Positions 41,614 to 51,054 of a stretch of 64,000 nt of DNA are shown one piece after another. This DNA comes from Pedobacter hartonius. Lineage in GTDB: Bacteria > Bacteroidota > Bacteroidia > Sphingobacteriales > Sphingobacteriaceae. The notes beneath the pieces are model-generated. The model worked only from the letters and a program-made list of their open reading frames with translations, ran no database searches and had not been told where the DNA came from. Each line of letters begins with the position of its first letter. The first letter of the stretch is position 1. A program made the position numbers and the translations under genes. The stretch is from the NCBI RefSeq assembly GCF_900107535.1, contig NZ_FNRA01000003.1, forward strand, positions 484,515 to 548,514, written 5' to 3'.

Positions 41614-44010
41614 TTGATAGACACGAAGAAATTAACATTAATTTTAATATTATTAGTAACCTCTTTGACTGGATTTTCACAATTTAAGATTAGCGGTAGA
41701 ATTACTGATGAAGAGGATAAGCCAATTGAATTTGCAAGAATAGTCCTATCAGTCAATGATAGTATAAAACAAGAGACATTCAGCGCGAAGGATGGCGGTT
41801 TTTCATTAATGGCTGATGCTGCCCACTATGTATTGAAAGTATACTTTATTGGCAGTACTGTGTTTCAACGGGATATATCAATAGGTGAAAATATGGAATT
41901 GGGTACGCTGAAATCTCAAAAGACCCTGAGTTTAGCGCAGGTTGACATTGTAAGTAAGCACAAAAAGATCGAAAGAAAAATAGACCGCTTAGTCTTTAAT
42001 CTGGAAGGAACGAGTTTATCAGCTGGTGGCGATGCAATTGATGCTTTTAAAATTACGCCTGGTATAAGGATGAAAGGTGATGAAATTTCTTTAGTAGGAA
42101 AAGATCGCTTACAAGTAATGATTGACGGCAAGATCGTGAACTTGTCGGGTGAAAACTTAACCGATTTTCTACGCTCTATATCATCTGATAACATCAAAAG
42201 TATAGAAGTTATCACTACTCCGCCGGCTAAATATGATGCAGAAGGTAACAGCGGCATTTTGAATATCGTTTTAAAGAAAAAAACCTTAAATTTTTGGAAT
42301 GCAACGATTGGCGCAGCATATACACAGAGAACATACGGTACTCAATCAACTACCGGAAATTTAACTTACAACAAGGAACGTCTTTCTTTTTTTACCAACT
42401 ATAGTTTAAGTGATGGAAGTAAACAACTTGACGAAACGAACAAGGTTTATTATCCAGATAACCTTTGGTCACAAAATAACCCCAGAAAAGCTAATAGCAA
42501 GTCTGTCAGTGGCAGGGTTGGTCTGGCTTACGATATAAATAAGAGCTGGAATACTGAGCTGCAGTATTCAGGCAGCAATTCCAAACTTAATATAGATGAC
42601 AGGCCCCTTACCTCAATTTCTAATTATCAAAATGGCGAGACGGGCTCTTATATAAGTTCGCAATCCGAGACTAAAAAAAAGCCGGTACTTAATTCATTTA
42701 CATGGAATAACACGATCAAGACTGACAGCAGCGGCGGAAAGCTTTTAGTTGCTTTTGATTATTTTATCTACAAAAATTCAGATTCCAGAAATTACAGGGG
42801 AAGCTCGCTTGATAAGGATAAATATATTTTACCAGATACTTTCTTCTCAGGATTTAATGGCAACGACCAGAAAATCACAAACCTTTCTGCTAAAATCGAT
42901 GGGGAATCGCAATTTCATACTGTAAATATTGAATATGGTTATAAGTATTCATCATCCGTCACAAATAATTCGATTGTATTTCTCAACAGGAATGATGCAA
43001 AAAGTGATCCTGTGGCAGATACCTCAAATTATTTCAAATACAATGAGAAAATACATGCTGCATACCTCTCGGGCAACAAAAAAATAAATGATAAATGGGA
43101 AACTAAATTAGGATTGAGAATGGAAGCTACTCAAAGTTCAGGGATCACAGCGCTGGGAAGCCAGAAAACATCTTTTGATTATGTTCAATTTTATCCGTCA
43201 GCCTATCTGTCCTATGCACCAAATGCGAACAATAACATCTCATTATCCTATAGCAGAAGAGTAGACAGACCTAAATTTGAGCAGTTAAATCCTTTCAAGG
43301 TATATGATAGCCCATACACTTATAGTGAAGGAAATCCCTTTCTACAGCCTGCTTTCACGAATAACATAGAGTTGATCCACACCTACAAAGAATGGGAAAA
43401 TAAACTTTATTATAGCAAGCAAAATCATGGATTTGAACAATTTGGAATTGCTGATCCCAACTCCAATATAACCAGGTTTTTTGTTGATAATTTTCTCAAT
43501 TCTAACAAAGTTGGAATTTCTGAATCGTATACATATGATAAAATATCCTGGTGGTCGAGTTTTAATAGTTTGGATCTAAGCTATGCAGTATCAAGGTCAA
43601 GTAATGCGCTTACTCAAAAACGAAGAGAGGGCTACAGCTCCTACTTATCATCCTATAATGACTTTAGCCTCAATAAAAAGCAAACGCTCACATTTAGTGT
43701 AAACTATTGGTACAGTCTTCCCGGGGTAGATGGATTGGACCGGATTAGTTCCGCCAATTCACTGGCTCTCGCATTTAAGGCTTTATTTCTGGATAAGAAG
43801 TTACAGCTTACAGTCGCTGGCAGTGATGTCTTCGGAGGGGAACGTTACACTGTGACCAGTTATACTAACGATATCAAATTAGTGTACAGAAATTATTATG
43901 ATAATCGCTCAGTGCGCTTCTCAATAGCTTACAAATTCGGGAATCAAAAAATAAAGGCTAGTTCGGGAAAGGCTGGTAATGAAGACGAGCAGAAGCGAAC
44001 CTCTAACTAA
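41614..44010 (+). CDS. TonB-dependent receptor / outer-membrane beta-barrel family protein
   Basis: A 798-residue protein with a signal peptide (LTLILILLVTSLTGFSQ). A carboxypeptidase-regulatory-like domain follows (ISGRITDEEDKPIEFARIVL), then a plug (SLVGKDRLQVMIDGKIVNLS, EVITTPPAKYDAEGNSGILN) and an OMP_b-brl_3 barrel with SLSYSRRVDRPKFEQLNPFK and a closing SIAYKFG. It lacks the STN domain of the receptor at 18033, so it is not part of a sigma/FecR relay. No ATG precedes the signal peptide; TTG at 41614 is the likely start. Ligand unknown. Confidence 0.85.
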   Translation: MIDTKKLTLILILLVTSLTGFSQFKISGRITDEEDKPIEFARIVLSVNDSIKQETFSAKDGGFSLMADAAHYVLKVYFIGSTVFQRDISIGENMELGTLKSQKTLSLAQVDIVSKHKKIERKIDRLVFNLEGTSLSAGGDAIDAFKITPGIRMKGDEISLVGKDRLQVMIDGKIVNLSGENLTDFLRSISSDNIKSIEVITTPPAKYDAEGNSGILNIVLKKKTLNFWNATIGAAYTQRTYGTQSTTGNLTYNKERLSFFTNYSLSDGSKQLDETNKVYYPDNLWSQNNPRKANSKSVSGRVGLAYDINKSWNTELQYSGSNSKLNIDDRPLTSISNYQNGETGSYISSQSETKKKPVLNSFTWNNTIKTDSSGGKLLVAFDYFIYKNSDSRNYRGSSLDKDKYILPDTFFSGFNGNDQKITNLSAKIDGESQFHTVNIEYGYKYSSSVTNNSIVFLNRNDAKSDPVADTSNYFKYNEKIHAAYLSGNKKINDKWETKLGLRMEATQSSGITALGSQKTSFDYVQFYPSAYLSYAPNANNNISLSYSRRVDRPKFEQLNPFKVYDSPYTYSEGNPFLQPAFTNNIELIHTYKEWENKLYYSKQNHGFEQFGIADPNSNITRFFVDNFLNSNKVGISESYTYDKISWWSSFNSLDLSYAVSRSSNALTQKRREGYSSYLSSYNDFSLNKKQTLTFSVNYWYSLPGVDGLDRISSANSLALAFKALFLDKKLQLTVAGSDVFGGERYTVTSYTNDIKLVYRNYYDNRSVRFSIAYKFGNQKIKASSGKAGNEDEQKRTSN

Positions 44011-44085
44011 ATTTGTCAGATCAGAAAGACATTTTATATCTAAGTAAATCTTCATAGTTGATCTGAAAAAGTATATTGAAATAAA

Positions 44086-44106
44086 GGCCCGGCAGATTGC
44101 CAGGCC
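44086..44106. terminator. GC-rich hairpin between convergent genes
   Basis: GGCCCGGCA at 44086-44094 pairs with TGCCAGGCC at 44098-44106 with one mismatch and a 3-base loop, between the TonB receptor and the minus-strand SDR gene. No T run on the plus strand; TTTATTTC follows on the minus strand. Confidence 0.55.
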
Positions 44107-44121
44107 CGGGGTATAAATTAT

Positions 44122-44985
44122 CTAATCCTTCAGGACAATATTATACTTTTTGGCCCAATCACCTTTTAGTGTCTTTACCCCCTCAATAAAAGCACGGTCG
44201 GTTCCTTCGGCTATTTCGTCGATCGGTACCCTTGAAGGCCTTGTTCCTGTTTCCATATTAATGATTTTTAAAACCTGCCCGGCAAGATGCTGCAGATCGT
44301 TACGGTGCATATTTGCACCGACCAGGTCGCCTGTTGCGTTTTGCCGATCCTGTGCGAGCTGTCCGTAGGCACTTGTAACTGCCTCAAGATCTGAATTGAG
44401 TCCTGATTTTACCCCATTGTTCATCTCGGTAGGATGCGCTCCGATGACCAGACTCACATTGTCAATATTAAACTGGCTCAACTCATTCTGCATACCTTCA
44501 TTGATGGCCTCGAGCGCAAATTTTGAAGAGCTATAAGGCACCAGATAAGGGAATGAGAACATTCCGTTAACACTCGAAAAATTAATCACCAGTCCGGCAC
44601 CCGCACTGCGCATAGATGGTAATACTGCCTGGTACATCCGCATCACACCGAACACGTTCACATCAAACATTTGCTTAAACTGATCAATAGAATAGGCTTC
44701 TGCAATTCCGACACCGCCCACCCCTGCATTATTAATGAGGACATCAATTTTCGGATATTTACTATTGATGTATACCATCGCTTTTTGCACCGACGCATCA
44801 TCCGTAACATCCAGTTCTACTACTTCTACATTAGTCAATCCAGAAAGTTCAGTTGCTGAACCCTGATTGCGGCCTTCACTACCGCGCATCGTTGCGATAA
44901 CCTGAAAACCTGCTTCAGATAGTGTTTTTACTATTATTTTACCAAACCCGGTACTCGTGCCGGTAATCAAAACTGTCTTAGACAT
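44122..44985 (-). CDS. Short-chain dehydrogenase/reductase
   Basis: A 287-residue classical SDR. The cofactor motif is LITGTSTGFGKIIVKTLSEA, the structural motif VLINNAGVGGVGI, and the catalytic set Ser in INFSSVNGMFSF with Tyr-x-x-x-Lys in YSSSKFALEAINEG. The acidic residue ending strand 2 is replaced by Arg (ATMRG), which favours NADP. Cytoplasmic; substrate unknown. Single gene. Confidence 0.9.
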   Translation of the reverse strand: MSKTVLITGTSTGFGKIIVKTLSEAGFQVIATMRGSEGRNQGSATELSGLTNVEVVELDVTDDASVQKAMVYINSKYPKIDVLINNAGVGGVGIAEAYSIDQFKQMFDVNVFGVMRMYQAVLPSMRSAGAGLVINFSSVNGMFSFPYLVPYSSSKFALEAINEGMQNELSQFNIDNVSLVIGAHPTEMNNGVKSGLNSDLEAVTSAYGQLAQDRQNATGDLVGANMHRNDLQHLAGQVLKIINMETGTRPSRVPIDEIAEGTDRAFIEGVKTLKGDWAKKYNIVLKD

Positions 44986-45285
44986 ATGGTGTAATTTTAG
45001 AAAATGTGATATAATAAATTGATAACTTAAGTGCCTTCAAGGCAACATTTCAGTCATCAATGCTCAAATGAGCCCAAAACCAAAGGTACTTTTTCGTTTC
45101 AGATTACGCTTATGTTTGTATGAATGTGTCGAAAGATGACAAATTGCAGATACCCGTAAATGTACTTCCTCACTGCCCGATTCAGCGTATCCTCAAACTT
45201 CTTAAGAATATACTATTGATTTGTTTCGGTTTTCGTAAATTATGTAACAAATTACACCCGTATTGATCATAACATAAAATCTGAT
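44986..45285. other. Intergenic region between divergent genes
   Basis: Exactly 300 bases between the SDR gene and the ABC ATPase. It holds a short palindrome AAGTGCCTTCAAGGCAAC (TGCCTT/AAGGCA) near 45030-45043 and an AT-rich stretch just ahead of the ATPase. No coding sequence or known RNA was seen. Confidence 0.35.
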
Positions 45286-45912
45286 TTGCTTAGTCTAACA
45301 AACATCAATAAGAAATATGGCAGTCATGAGGTCCTGAACTTCAGTGACTGGACAGTCGGTAATGGAATCTACTGGTTAAAAGGAGGAAACGGTACAGGCA
45401 AGTCAACCTTGTTCCGGATGATCTCCGGGCAGATCCCGTTTAAAGGTGAAGTGCAGCTGAACGGGATTCAGTTAAGAAAAGAGTCCGTAAAATTCCGCTC
45501 TAAAATTAGCTTTGCTGAGGCCGAGCCGCAGTACCCCCTGTTTATTACAGGAAAAGAATTGATCGACTTTTATACAGATACCCGAAGGGCCGAAAGAAAA
45601 CAAGCTGAAGAGCTTGCAGCATATTTCGAAATGGCACCTTTCCTTGATCATAATATCGGCAGCTATTCCAGCGGAATGCTGAAAAAACTATCATTGATCT
45701 GTGCATTTGTCGGCAATGCCGATCTGTACATTTTAGATGAGCCACTCATTACAATTGACGTCAGATCAGCAGATAAGCTTTACGAACTGATAAAAGCAAA
45801 AGCATCACAAGGAAAAAGTTTTCTTTTGTCCTCACATCAGGAAGTAAGCAACGATCAGCTCCATTTAGACCAGGTTTTTCAGATTGTCAATAAACAAATT
45901 ATCCGGCTTTAG
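45286..45912 (+). CDS. ABC transporter ATP-binding protein
   Basis: A 208-residue ABC ATPase: Walker A GGNGTGKSTLF, Q-loop region SFAEAEPQYPLF, signature YSSGMLKKLSL (a variant of LSGGQ), Walker B LYILDEPL and switch His in LLSSHQE. In-frame stops lie just upstream and no ATG is available, so TTG at 45286 is the probable start. The permease gene begins at the very next base after the stop. Small single-domain size fits exporters of peptides or drugs; cargo unknown. Confidence 0.9.
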   Translation: MLSLTNINKKYGSHEVLNFSDWTVGNGIYWLKGGNGTGKSTLFRMISGQIPFKGEVQLNGIQLRKESVKFRSKISFAEAEPQYPLFITGKELIDFYTDTRRAERKQAEELAAYFEMAPFLDHNIGSYSSGMLKKLSLICAFVGNADLYILDEPLITIDVRSADKLYELIKAKASQGKSFLLSSHQEVSNDQLHLDQVFQIVNKQIIRL

Positions 45913-47538
45913 ATGTTGAGGTTATTAACAGGCACTATCGCAAAAGAATTTTATCAGCAGCACGCGGGCCTTTTCCTGCTGGGATTCTATGCCTTGTTTG
46001 GCGTAGTAGACCCGTCTCAATTAATCGCTTACCATACAGCTTTGTTGCTAGCCGGGATTTCCTCTCCCTTGGGAATGTTGATCGTATTTGTTTCCTGGAT
46101 GCTATATGGTGTTAAGGCTCATTTTTTTATCAGACAAAAGATGGCCCTGGCGCAATATAATTTTATCAATGAAACAGGTACTCTGGAAAAGAATGCCCAG
46201 TTAAAACTGTGGATGGCCTTCTATTGCGTAATTCTGCTACCGATCATCATTTATGTTTTTGCGCTGATTGGCCTAAGCGCCTATCATCATTTGTTCATTA
46301 GCCTGATTTGCATTGTGATTGTTTTTTCTGCCCTGGCTTTTGGCTTATCATTTCTTTCTTACCGATCGGTGACGTTTGGTTTTTTAAAACAAGACAGACA
46401 ACAATCCATTTCATTTATAAAAATCAAAAGGCCTTACTATAGCTGGAGATTATATTATTTGTTAAATGAACAGGCATTAATGTTAGTGATGTGCAAAGTC
46501 CTGTCGCTACTTTTCTTTAAGGGAATGCTCCTGATGTTCACAGACGCAGGCAACAATACGCAGGTGTTATTAGTAGCGTTGCTGACATCTGTTTTATGCC
46601 ATGCGGTTTTGATGTTCACCTTGTTAAAATTCGAAATAGATTATCTGAATTTTAGTAAAAGTCTGCCCATTCCGGCTTATAAAAGGTTACTTGGCTGGTT
46701 ATCGACTTTCGCAATCATCCTGTTGCCAGAATGGATATTTCTGAGCATATCATCAGCGTACAACTTATATTCAATTATTTGCGGACTTCTATTTGGTCTG
46801 GCCGGATTGTTTTTCCTGTTAACATTATTATATATGGTAAAGTTAAACATGGATATTTACCTCAGGTGGATCCTGTTTTTCTTCTGTATTTCTATGTTGT
46901 CAATTCTTACGCACAATCATCTTTTATTTAGTTCAGTTTTGTTGGGCATTTGCGCACTATATTACTTAATGAATTTTGATAGAATCGATTTAAAACTCAG
47001 CTTATTCTTCATCATATCGGGGGCAATCTTTTCAGGCTCCTGTAACCAGAGAAGTGAAAACGTAACATCGAACGAAACAAGAAAAGCCAAAGAAACTTAC
47101 AATTTACTTGAAAGCTACATTAAAGCGGATTTAAAGAAAGATTCGATACTCGTATTGCAGGCACCACCAAAATTTATCACCGAAATGTGTGCCAGCAAGA
47201 TAGTAAAATTTAAAAAATCAGATCTATCAGTTGAAGAGCTTGTCGCCCAATCTCAAAGTGATACAACGATGTGGTCAGGGCATGAATTTCCCGGCGCGCA
47301 TCTACTTGAATATGATCAAAAGACAAACTCCGCTAAATCCGCGGATTTGATAAATCGTGGCGATAAAAATGGATATTACGTTTTTTCCCGCCCCGTCTTT
47401 TCAAAAGATTTCAACTTTGCGATCCTGCAGTCTGCCTTTGTTTGCGGGCCACGCTGCGGACAGGGTGAAACCATATTGTTTGAGAAAAAAGAGCGCACCT
47501 GGCATCGGCTGAAATCATTTTGCCGGAGTGTCTATTGA
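45913..47538 (+). CDS. ABC permease fused to a lipoprotein-like C-terminal domain
   Basis: A 541-residue protein. Residues 1-~360 contain about ten hydrophobic helices (GLFLLGFYALFGVVDPSQLI, FIYVFALIGLSAYHHLF-like, LLFGLAGLFFLLTLLYMV) and act as the permease partner of the ATPase encoded upstream. Internal Met353 then begins MNFDRIDLKLSLFFIISGAI followed by FSGSC, a perfect-looking signal peptide and lipobox with Cys377. The last 165 residues are soluble (YNLLESYIKADLKKDSILVL, SGHEFPGAHLLEY, FVCGPRCGQGETILFEKK). Two genes may have fused in frame, or a second protein may start internally at 46969. Confidence 0.7.
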   Translation: MLRLLTGTIAKEFYQQHAGLFLLGFYALFGVVDPSQLIAYHTALLLAGISSPLGMLIVFVSWMLYGVKAHFFIRQKMALAQYNFINETGTLEKNAQLKLWMAFYCVILLPIIIYVFALIGLSAYHHLFISLICIVIVFSALAFGLSFLSYRSVTFGFLKQDRQQSISFIKIKRPYYSWRLYYLLNEQALMLVMCKVLSLLFFKGMLLMFTDAGNNTQVLLVALLTSVLCHAVLMFTLLKFEIDYLNFSKSLPIPAYKRLLGWLSTFAIILLPEWIFLSISSAYNLYSIICGLLFGLAGLFFLLTLLYMVKLNMDIYLRWILFFFCISMLSILTHNHLLFSSVLLGICALYYLMNFDRIDLKLSLFFIISGAIFSGSCNQRSENVTSNETRKAKETYNLLESYIKADLKKDSILVLQAPPKFITEMCASKIVKFKKSDLSVEELVAQSQSDTTMWSGHEFPGAHLLEYDQKTNSAKSADLINRGDKNGYYVFSRPVFSKDFNFAILQSAFVCGPRCGQGETILFEKKERTWHRLKSFCRSVY

Positions 47539-47661
47539 TTTAAAATATCTGGTAAATAAGAATATATGATTTGAAAAGCTAAAGCACCGTTACCAGCTCT
47601 GCTGTTATTGCAAAACGTCAATTCTCTGCCATCTGTCAATATGATCTCCTGCTCGAATATC

Positions 47662-47793
47662 TGTCGCGATACTCATTATCGCGACAAAAATCGACCTATT
47701 TTTGTCGCAATACTCAGTATCCCGACAAAAACTGGGCGAAAACTGTCGCAATACTCTGTATCGCGACAAAATTCCAGTATATTTGTCGCAATA
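47662..47793. repeat. Array of 25-bp palindromes at a 41-bp period
   Basis: Three complete units and one half unit. Each unit is TGTCGCrATA-CTCnn-TATCsCGACA, a 10-bp inverted repeat around a 5-base loop: 47662-47686, 47703-47727 and 47744-47768; the half unit TGTCGCAATA is at 47784-47793. Unit starts are 41, 41 and 40 bases apart, close to four helical turns. Loops all begin CTC. Spacers are 15-16 bases, A-rich at the start, and differ in sequence. T runs lie left and A runs right of the units, the reverse of a terminator, and the spacers are far too short for CRISPR. It lies between two convergent genes. Confidence 0.85.
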
Positions 47794-47803
47794 TTTAATT
47801 TCA

Positions 47804-49054
47804 TTAATTATGAAAAAATGGACTCAACTGGTTAATCCAATCCGATCTATTGTTAAGTAATACGTCCGGTACTACCCCTACTTCTTCATACTGCAGGTAG
47901 TTAGCCGGATCTTTCATATCAGTATTATACACTTGAAACCTCCCACTGGGTAGCTGGACTACATCACCTGAGTTCTTCCCATAGGCAATGACCCCGGCAG
48001 TTATTTCACCATACACTTTCACATTTTTATGCCCTTTGAGGGCTAGGGTAAAGCGTTCTGCATTGCTTCCCACAAAACGATTAACCAGCACGTAAACCCT
48101 ACCTCGTGACGCATATTTTTTAATCAGCTTTAAAAATTGGTCTGAACAGCGCTCTCCGCCACCGGGGTTTCCCCTTAGATCAACAATTAGATTAGGAGCG
48201 GTTAACGAATCTTTGATCCGCTCGTAGAATTCCCTGGCAATCTTCAGGTTACTATTAGAAGAGATAAAAGTTCCCAGGTAAATGTACTGTGCTTTTGGAG
48301 AGATAATCTTATAATAAAATGGCTTCGGACTCCAAAATTCTGCATAGCTAAAGGCTTTTTCCTTTCTTAAATCCAGCCGGTTCAACATTCCTTGTCTGAA
48401 ACCAACATCAGGGCTGTAGACCCAGCTTTTGGTAAGAAGCGCAGTATACACTCCACGAAACCTCCCTGCAACGTGTTCTTTGAAAATGCCAAACAACTCT
48501 CCACGCTCCGAATTTCCAAAACCCGCTGAAAGAACCACCCCCATTAAGCTATCGCGGACACTAGTCCTGAAAACCCCTATTTTGCCAAATCTTCCGGCAG
48601 AATAAATCCCCTCAATACTATCTGCCGGCCTGCTTTGCAGCGAATGTTCCAGGGAGTCCAGATCTAAATTAACTTTTGGGATCTTTTTGAAAGCAGATTT
48701 CCTGTGGTAAGCAGCAATATATACAGAGTCCTTTAATTTTTCTATACTGAGATCCTTATCAAATACTTCCCAAAATCCAAGGTGCATATCTTTGATAGGC
48801 CAAAACAATTTAGAGTAATGATAGAAAGTATCTAAGGCAGACGGTCCAATCTGAGCATTTTTCAATCTCTGGAAGAGCTGCACATAATCCTTCTGCTTTT
48901 GCCCTTTAATCTGATCCTTGTAACCCGGCGTTTTCTTCAAGGTTTGATATAAAAAATCAAGATCATGGAGATGGTGATTCAGATCCTGTCCATGTAAACC
49001 AATGGTAATTAAAAAAATAAATCCCAGCGTAAGAAGCGGTCGTGCCCTGTTCAT
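47804..49054 (-). CDS. Exported S41-family (C-terminal-processing-like) peptidase
   Basis: A 416-residue protein with a signal peptide (PLLTLGFIFLITIGLHGQ). The S41 core is visible in the C-terminal half: IVDLRGNPGGGERCSDQFLK, the nucleophile serine in VNRFVGSNAERFTLALKG, then KVYGEITAGVIAYGKNSGDV and EEVGVVPDV. No PDZ domain is evident, as in the tricorn-like/DUF-associated group. It probably cleaves peptides in the periplasm. The palindrome array lies directly downstream of its stop. Confidence 0.82.
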   Translation of the reverse strand: MNRARPLLTLGFIFLITIGLHGQDLNHHLHDLDFLYQTLKKTPGYKDQIKGQKQKDYVQLFQRLKNAQIGPSALDTFYHYSKLFWPIKDMHLGFWEVFDKDLSIEKLKDSVYIAAYHRKSAFKKIPKVNLDLDSLEHSLQSRPADSIEGIYSAGRFGKIGVFRTSVRDSLMGVVLSAGFGNSERGELFGIFKEHVAGRFRGVYTALLTKSWVYSPDVGFRQGMLNRLDLRKEKAFSYAEFWSPKPFYYKIISPKAQYIYLGTFISSNSNLKIAREFYERIKDSLTAPNLIVDLRGNPGGGERCSDQFLKLIKKYASRGRVYVLVNRFVGSNAERFTLALKGHKNVKVYGEITAGVIAYGKNSGDVVQLPSGRFQVYNTDMKDPANYLQYEEVGVVPDVLLNNRSDWINQLSPFFHN

Positions 49055-49248
49055 CTTTCTTGCTTTAAAAATATGTCATCACAATCTAAGGTTTAATATG
49101 GTTAAATTTACCCGTACTTGTAAATCAGTTTAGCTATACCCACTTTGCGCTTTAAATAAGCACTATAAAACTAATCAATCCTGAATGAAGACCGACTTGA
49201 ATCACAAAAAGCCGGAAAATTCTGGCATCACATTTAATAAATAAATTT

Positions 49249-49641
49249 ATGATCAGTAAAGAACTTAATCACGCTATAAGTATACACCATATTGTCCTCA
49301 CAGTAGTTGATGCGGCAGAAACTGAAAAGTTTTACACCAAAATCTTTGGCGATCCTATGTATAAGAATTCCCAGACTTCTATCTATACAGTGGGAACAAC
49401 AAAACTGATTTTGATGGAGAAGACAGAAAAAAATCCATTAAGAACAAAATTCGACCCTAAAGCAATCGGCTTGGAACACCTCGCATTTGGATTAAAAAAC
49501 CTCACAGATTTAGAGGAAGTAGAACGGGTGCTGAATGAAAGTCACATTGCAAACAGTGGCATCCACATCGATACGAGCAGTAAAAAGGAGAAAATCTGGC
49601 TGAATGACCCCAGCAATATCAGGATTGAATTTTATCTTTAA
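49249..49641 (+). CDS. VOC-superfamily (glyoxalase-like) protein
   Basis: A 130-residue single VOC module: ISIHHIVLTVVDAAETEKFY, QTSIYTVGTTKLILMEKTEK, AIGLEHLAFGLKNLTDLEEV and IWLNDPSNIRIEFYL. His in the first strand, His in LEHLAF and Glu in IRIEFYL are the expected metal ligands, so it may be an active dioxygenase or lyase. Cytoplasmic; single gene. Confidence 0.85.
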   Translation: MISKELNHAISIHHIVLTVVDAAETEKFYTKIFGDPMYKNSQTSIYTVGTTKLILMEKTEKNPLRTKFDPKAIGLEHLAFGLKNLTDLEEVERVLNESHIANSGIHIDTSSKKEKIWLNDPSNIRIEFYL

Positions 49642-49758
49642 TCTGCACTTTAACCAAAAGATTATAGAGACAGCCCGTCTTCATATTGGGACTTTTGTCC
49701 CATTCCATGTAAGGTAAATCTGGTAAATTTGCTGTTGAAAAAACACTAACCGATGGGT

Positions 49759-49882
49759 ATGAAAACAGAAATGAAAAGCACGTTGGATGATGAAAGGGAC
49801 TATGAATTAGCATGCCAATGAGGAATACCAGCAAACACCTATAGCCAGATCTAAAAGCATATCCATTAAGTTTTTTAATTAA
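49759..49882 (+). pseudogene. Possible frameshifted small ORF
   Basis: ATG at 49759 opens MKTEMKSTLDDERDYELACQ and then stops, while a second frame reads on from there as NEEYQQTPIARSKSISIKFF to a stop at 49882. Both halves look protein-like and join if about four bases are removed. A TAAATTTG element at 49724-49731 could be a promoter element. The end overlaps the stop of the convergent gene by 4 bases. Weak evidence. Confidence 0.25.
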
Positions 49883-51054
49883 CGGCTTGTACTTCTGCGT
49901 CCCTCCAGACCGTATTTCGTTACAATCTGATTAATAACGCTATCTAAATGCCGCACTGCAGCTGCAGCATCTGCGGTATCGGCGCTTTGTGTTTTCTTTT
50001 TGATGCTTGTTATAGACAGAGGGCCGGGATGATTTTTTGTCACAATATGATCAGCTATAAAGGCATACAAATTCACATATTTATCGGTAGTAAAAGTATT
50101 GGAAGAATGTGCCGCACGTGCAATGATAGTTAATACATTCACGTTCATATGTGCCGTTATAAGTGGTTTTTTGGGTGCATCAGATAATTTATCTGCAGTA
50201 CTATGCCTCAACTCCAGAAGGCGTTCCTGCTGATAATTTATCATTTCCTTAAGCATGGCGCGTAACGGCCTGTCGGAGTCATCAAAAGCTAAACCCTTGT
50301 GTTGTGGCTTCTGACTCATATTTTGCAGACATACTGCAGTCTCAATCTCAATAGCGCTCAAGTGTTTTTTGGGCTCTGCGTCTATCGCATACATGTCCGA
50401 ACAGTAGGTTATAAACGGGAGTGAATTAAAATTAATATAGAATAATTTTTCAATCAACCTGGTCTGCAGGTTCCTCTGTGACTCTTCTGAGCAAAGTTCG
50501 TCCAGTCTGTCACAAAATTGGTTGTAATAGTACAGGTCCGAAAACGTATGGATCCTATACCCATTTTGTTTGATATAATCTGCGATCAATTCTGCCAGGG
50601 TAGGATCTGCTCCATTACTATTCATTAATTTCAAAAAGCTTTTTAGCAGAGATACCCGTGCTTGTAGTTTTCCCATCACCAGGGTAGCGGGCACAGGCAG
50701 GTTAATATTAAAGTAAAGTTTAAATTCACTGGTTAAAAAATCAAGCAATCCATTTGTTACAATAGCCAGTGCTGAATCTGGAGAGCAATAAGTACAGATA
50801 TCATTGCTTAAAGAAGAGATTTCAAACTGCAGATACACAATAAAATCAGTACGTGCTGAGCTGTCTGCATCCAGTGCATAGAGCTTTTGCCTGATGGCTG
50901 TACGAATCCTCTTGCATTCATTAGTAACGAGTACAGAAAACTCCTGTGTTTCACAGAATAATCTCGTTTCATGATGATCTGAGGTACAGTCAGACAGAAA
51001 GCCTTTCAGACCATTTAAAATTGTATCCATACAGTTCATATTTAGGCAAACCAC
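49879..51054 (-). CDS. Hypothetical protein, possibly RteC-like
   Basis: A 391-residue soluble helical protein. The middle segment LIEKLFYINFNSLPFITYCS and the preceding SDLYYYNQFCDRLDEL recall the pattern of RteC, the regulator of Bacteroides conjugative transposon excision. The C-terminus (LSITSIKKKTQSADTADAAA, then VRHLDSVINQIVTKYGL) also fits a small helical DNA- or protein-binding end. The resemblance is only a motif impression. Several Met codons near the N-terminus leave the start uncertain. Divergent from the Crp-like gene that precedes the kinase-cyclase operon. Confidence 0.5.
   Translation of the reverse strand: MVCLNMNCMDTILNGLKGFLSDCTSDHHETRLFCETQEFSVLVTNECKRIRTAIRQKLYALDADSSARTDFIVYLQFEISSLSNDICTYCSPDSALAIVTNGLLDFLTSEFKLYFNINLPVPATLVMGKLQARVSLLKSFLKLMNSNGADPTLAELIADYIKQNGYRIHTFSDLYYYNQFCDRLDELCSEESQRNLQTRLIEKLFYINFNSLPFITYCSDMYAIDAEPKKHLSAIEIETAVCLQNMSQKPQHKGLAFDDSDRPLRAMLKEMINYQQERLLELRHSTADKLSDAPKKPLITAHMNVNVLTIIARAAHSSNTFTTDKYVNLYAFIADHIVTKNHPGPLSITSIKKKTQSADTADAAAAVRHLDSVINQIVTKYGLEGRRSTSR

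Noticed and set aside
47662..47793. CRISPR array
   Set aside because: Repeats are full palindromes with only 15-16 bp between them and three and a half copies; no cas genes are in the window.
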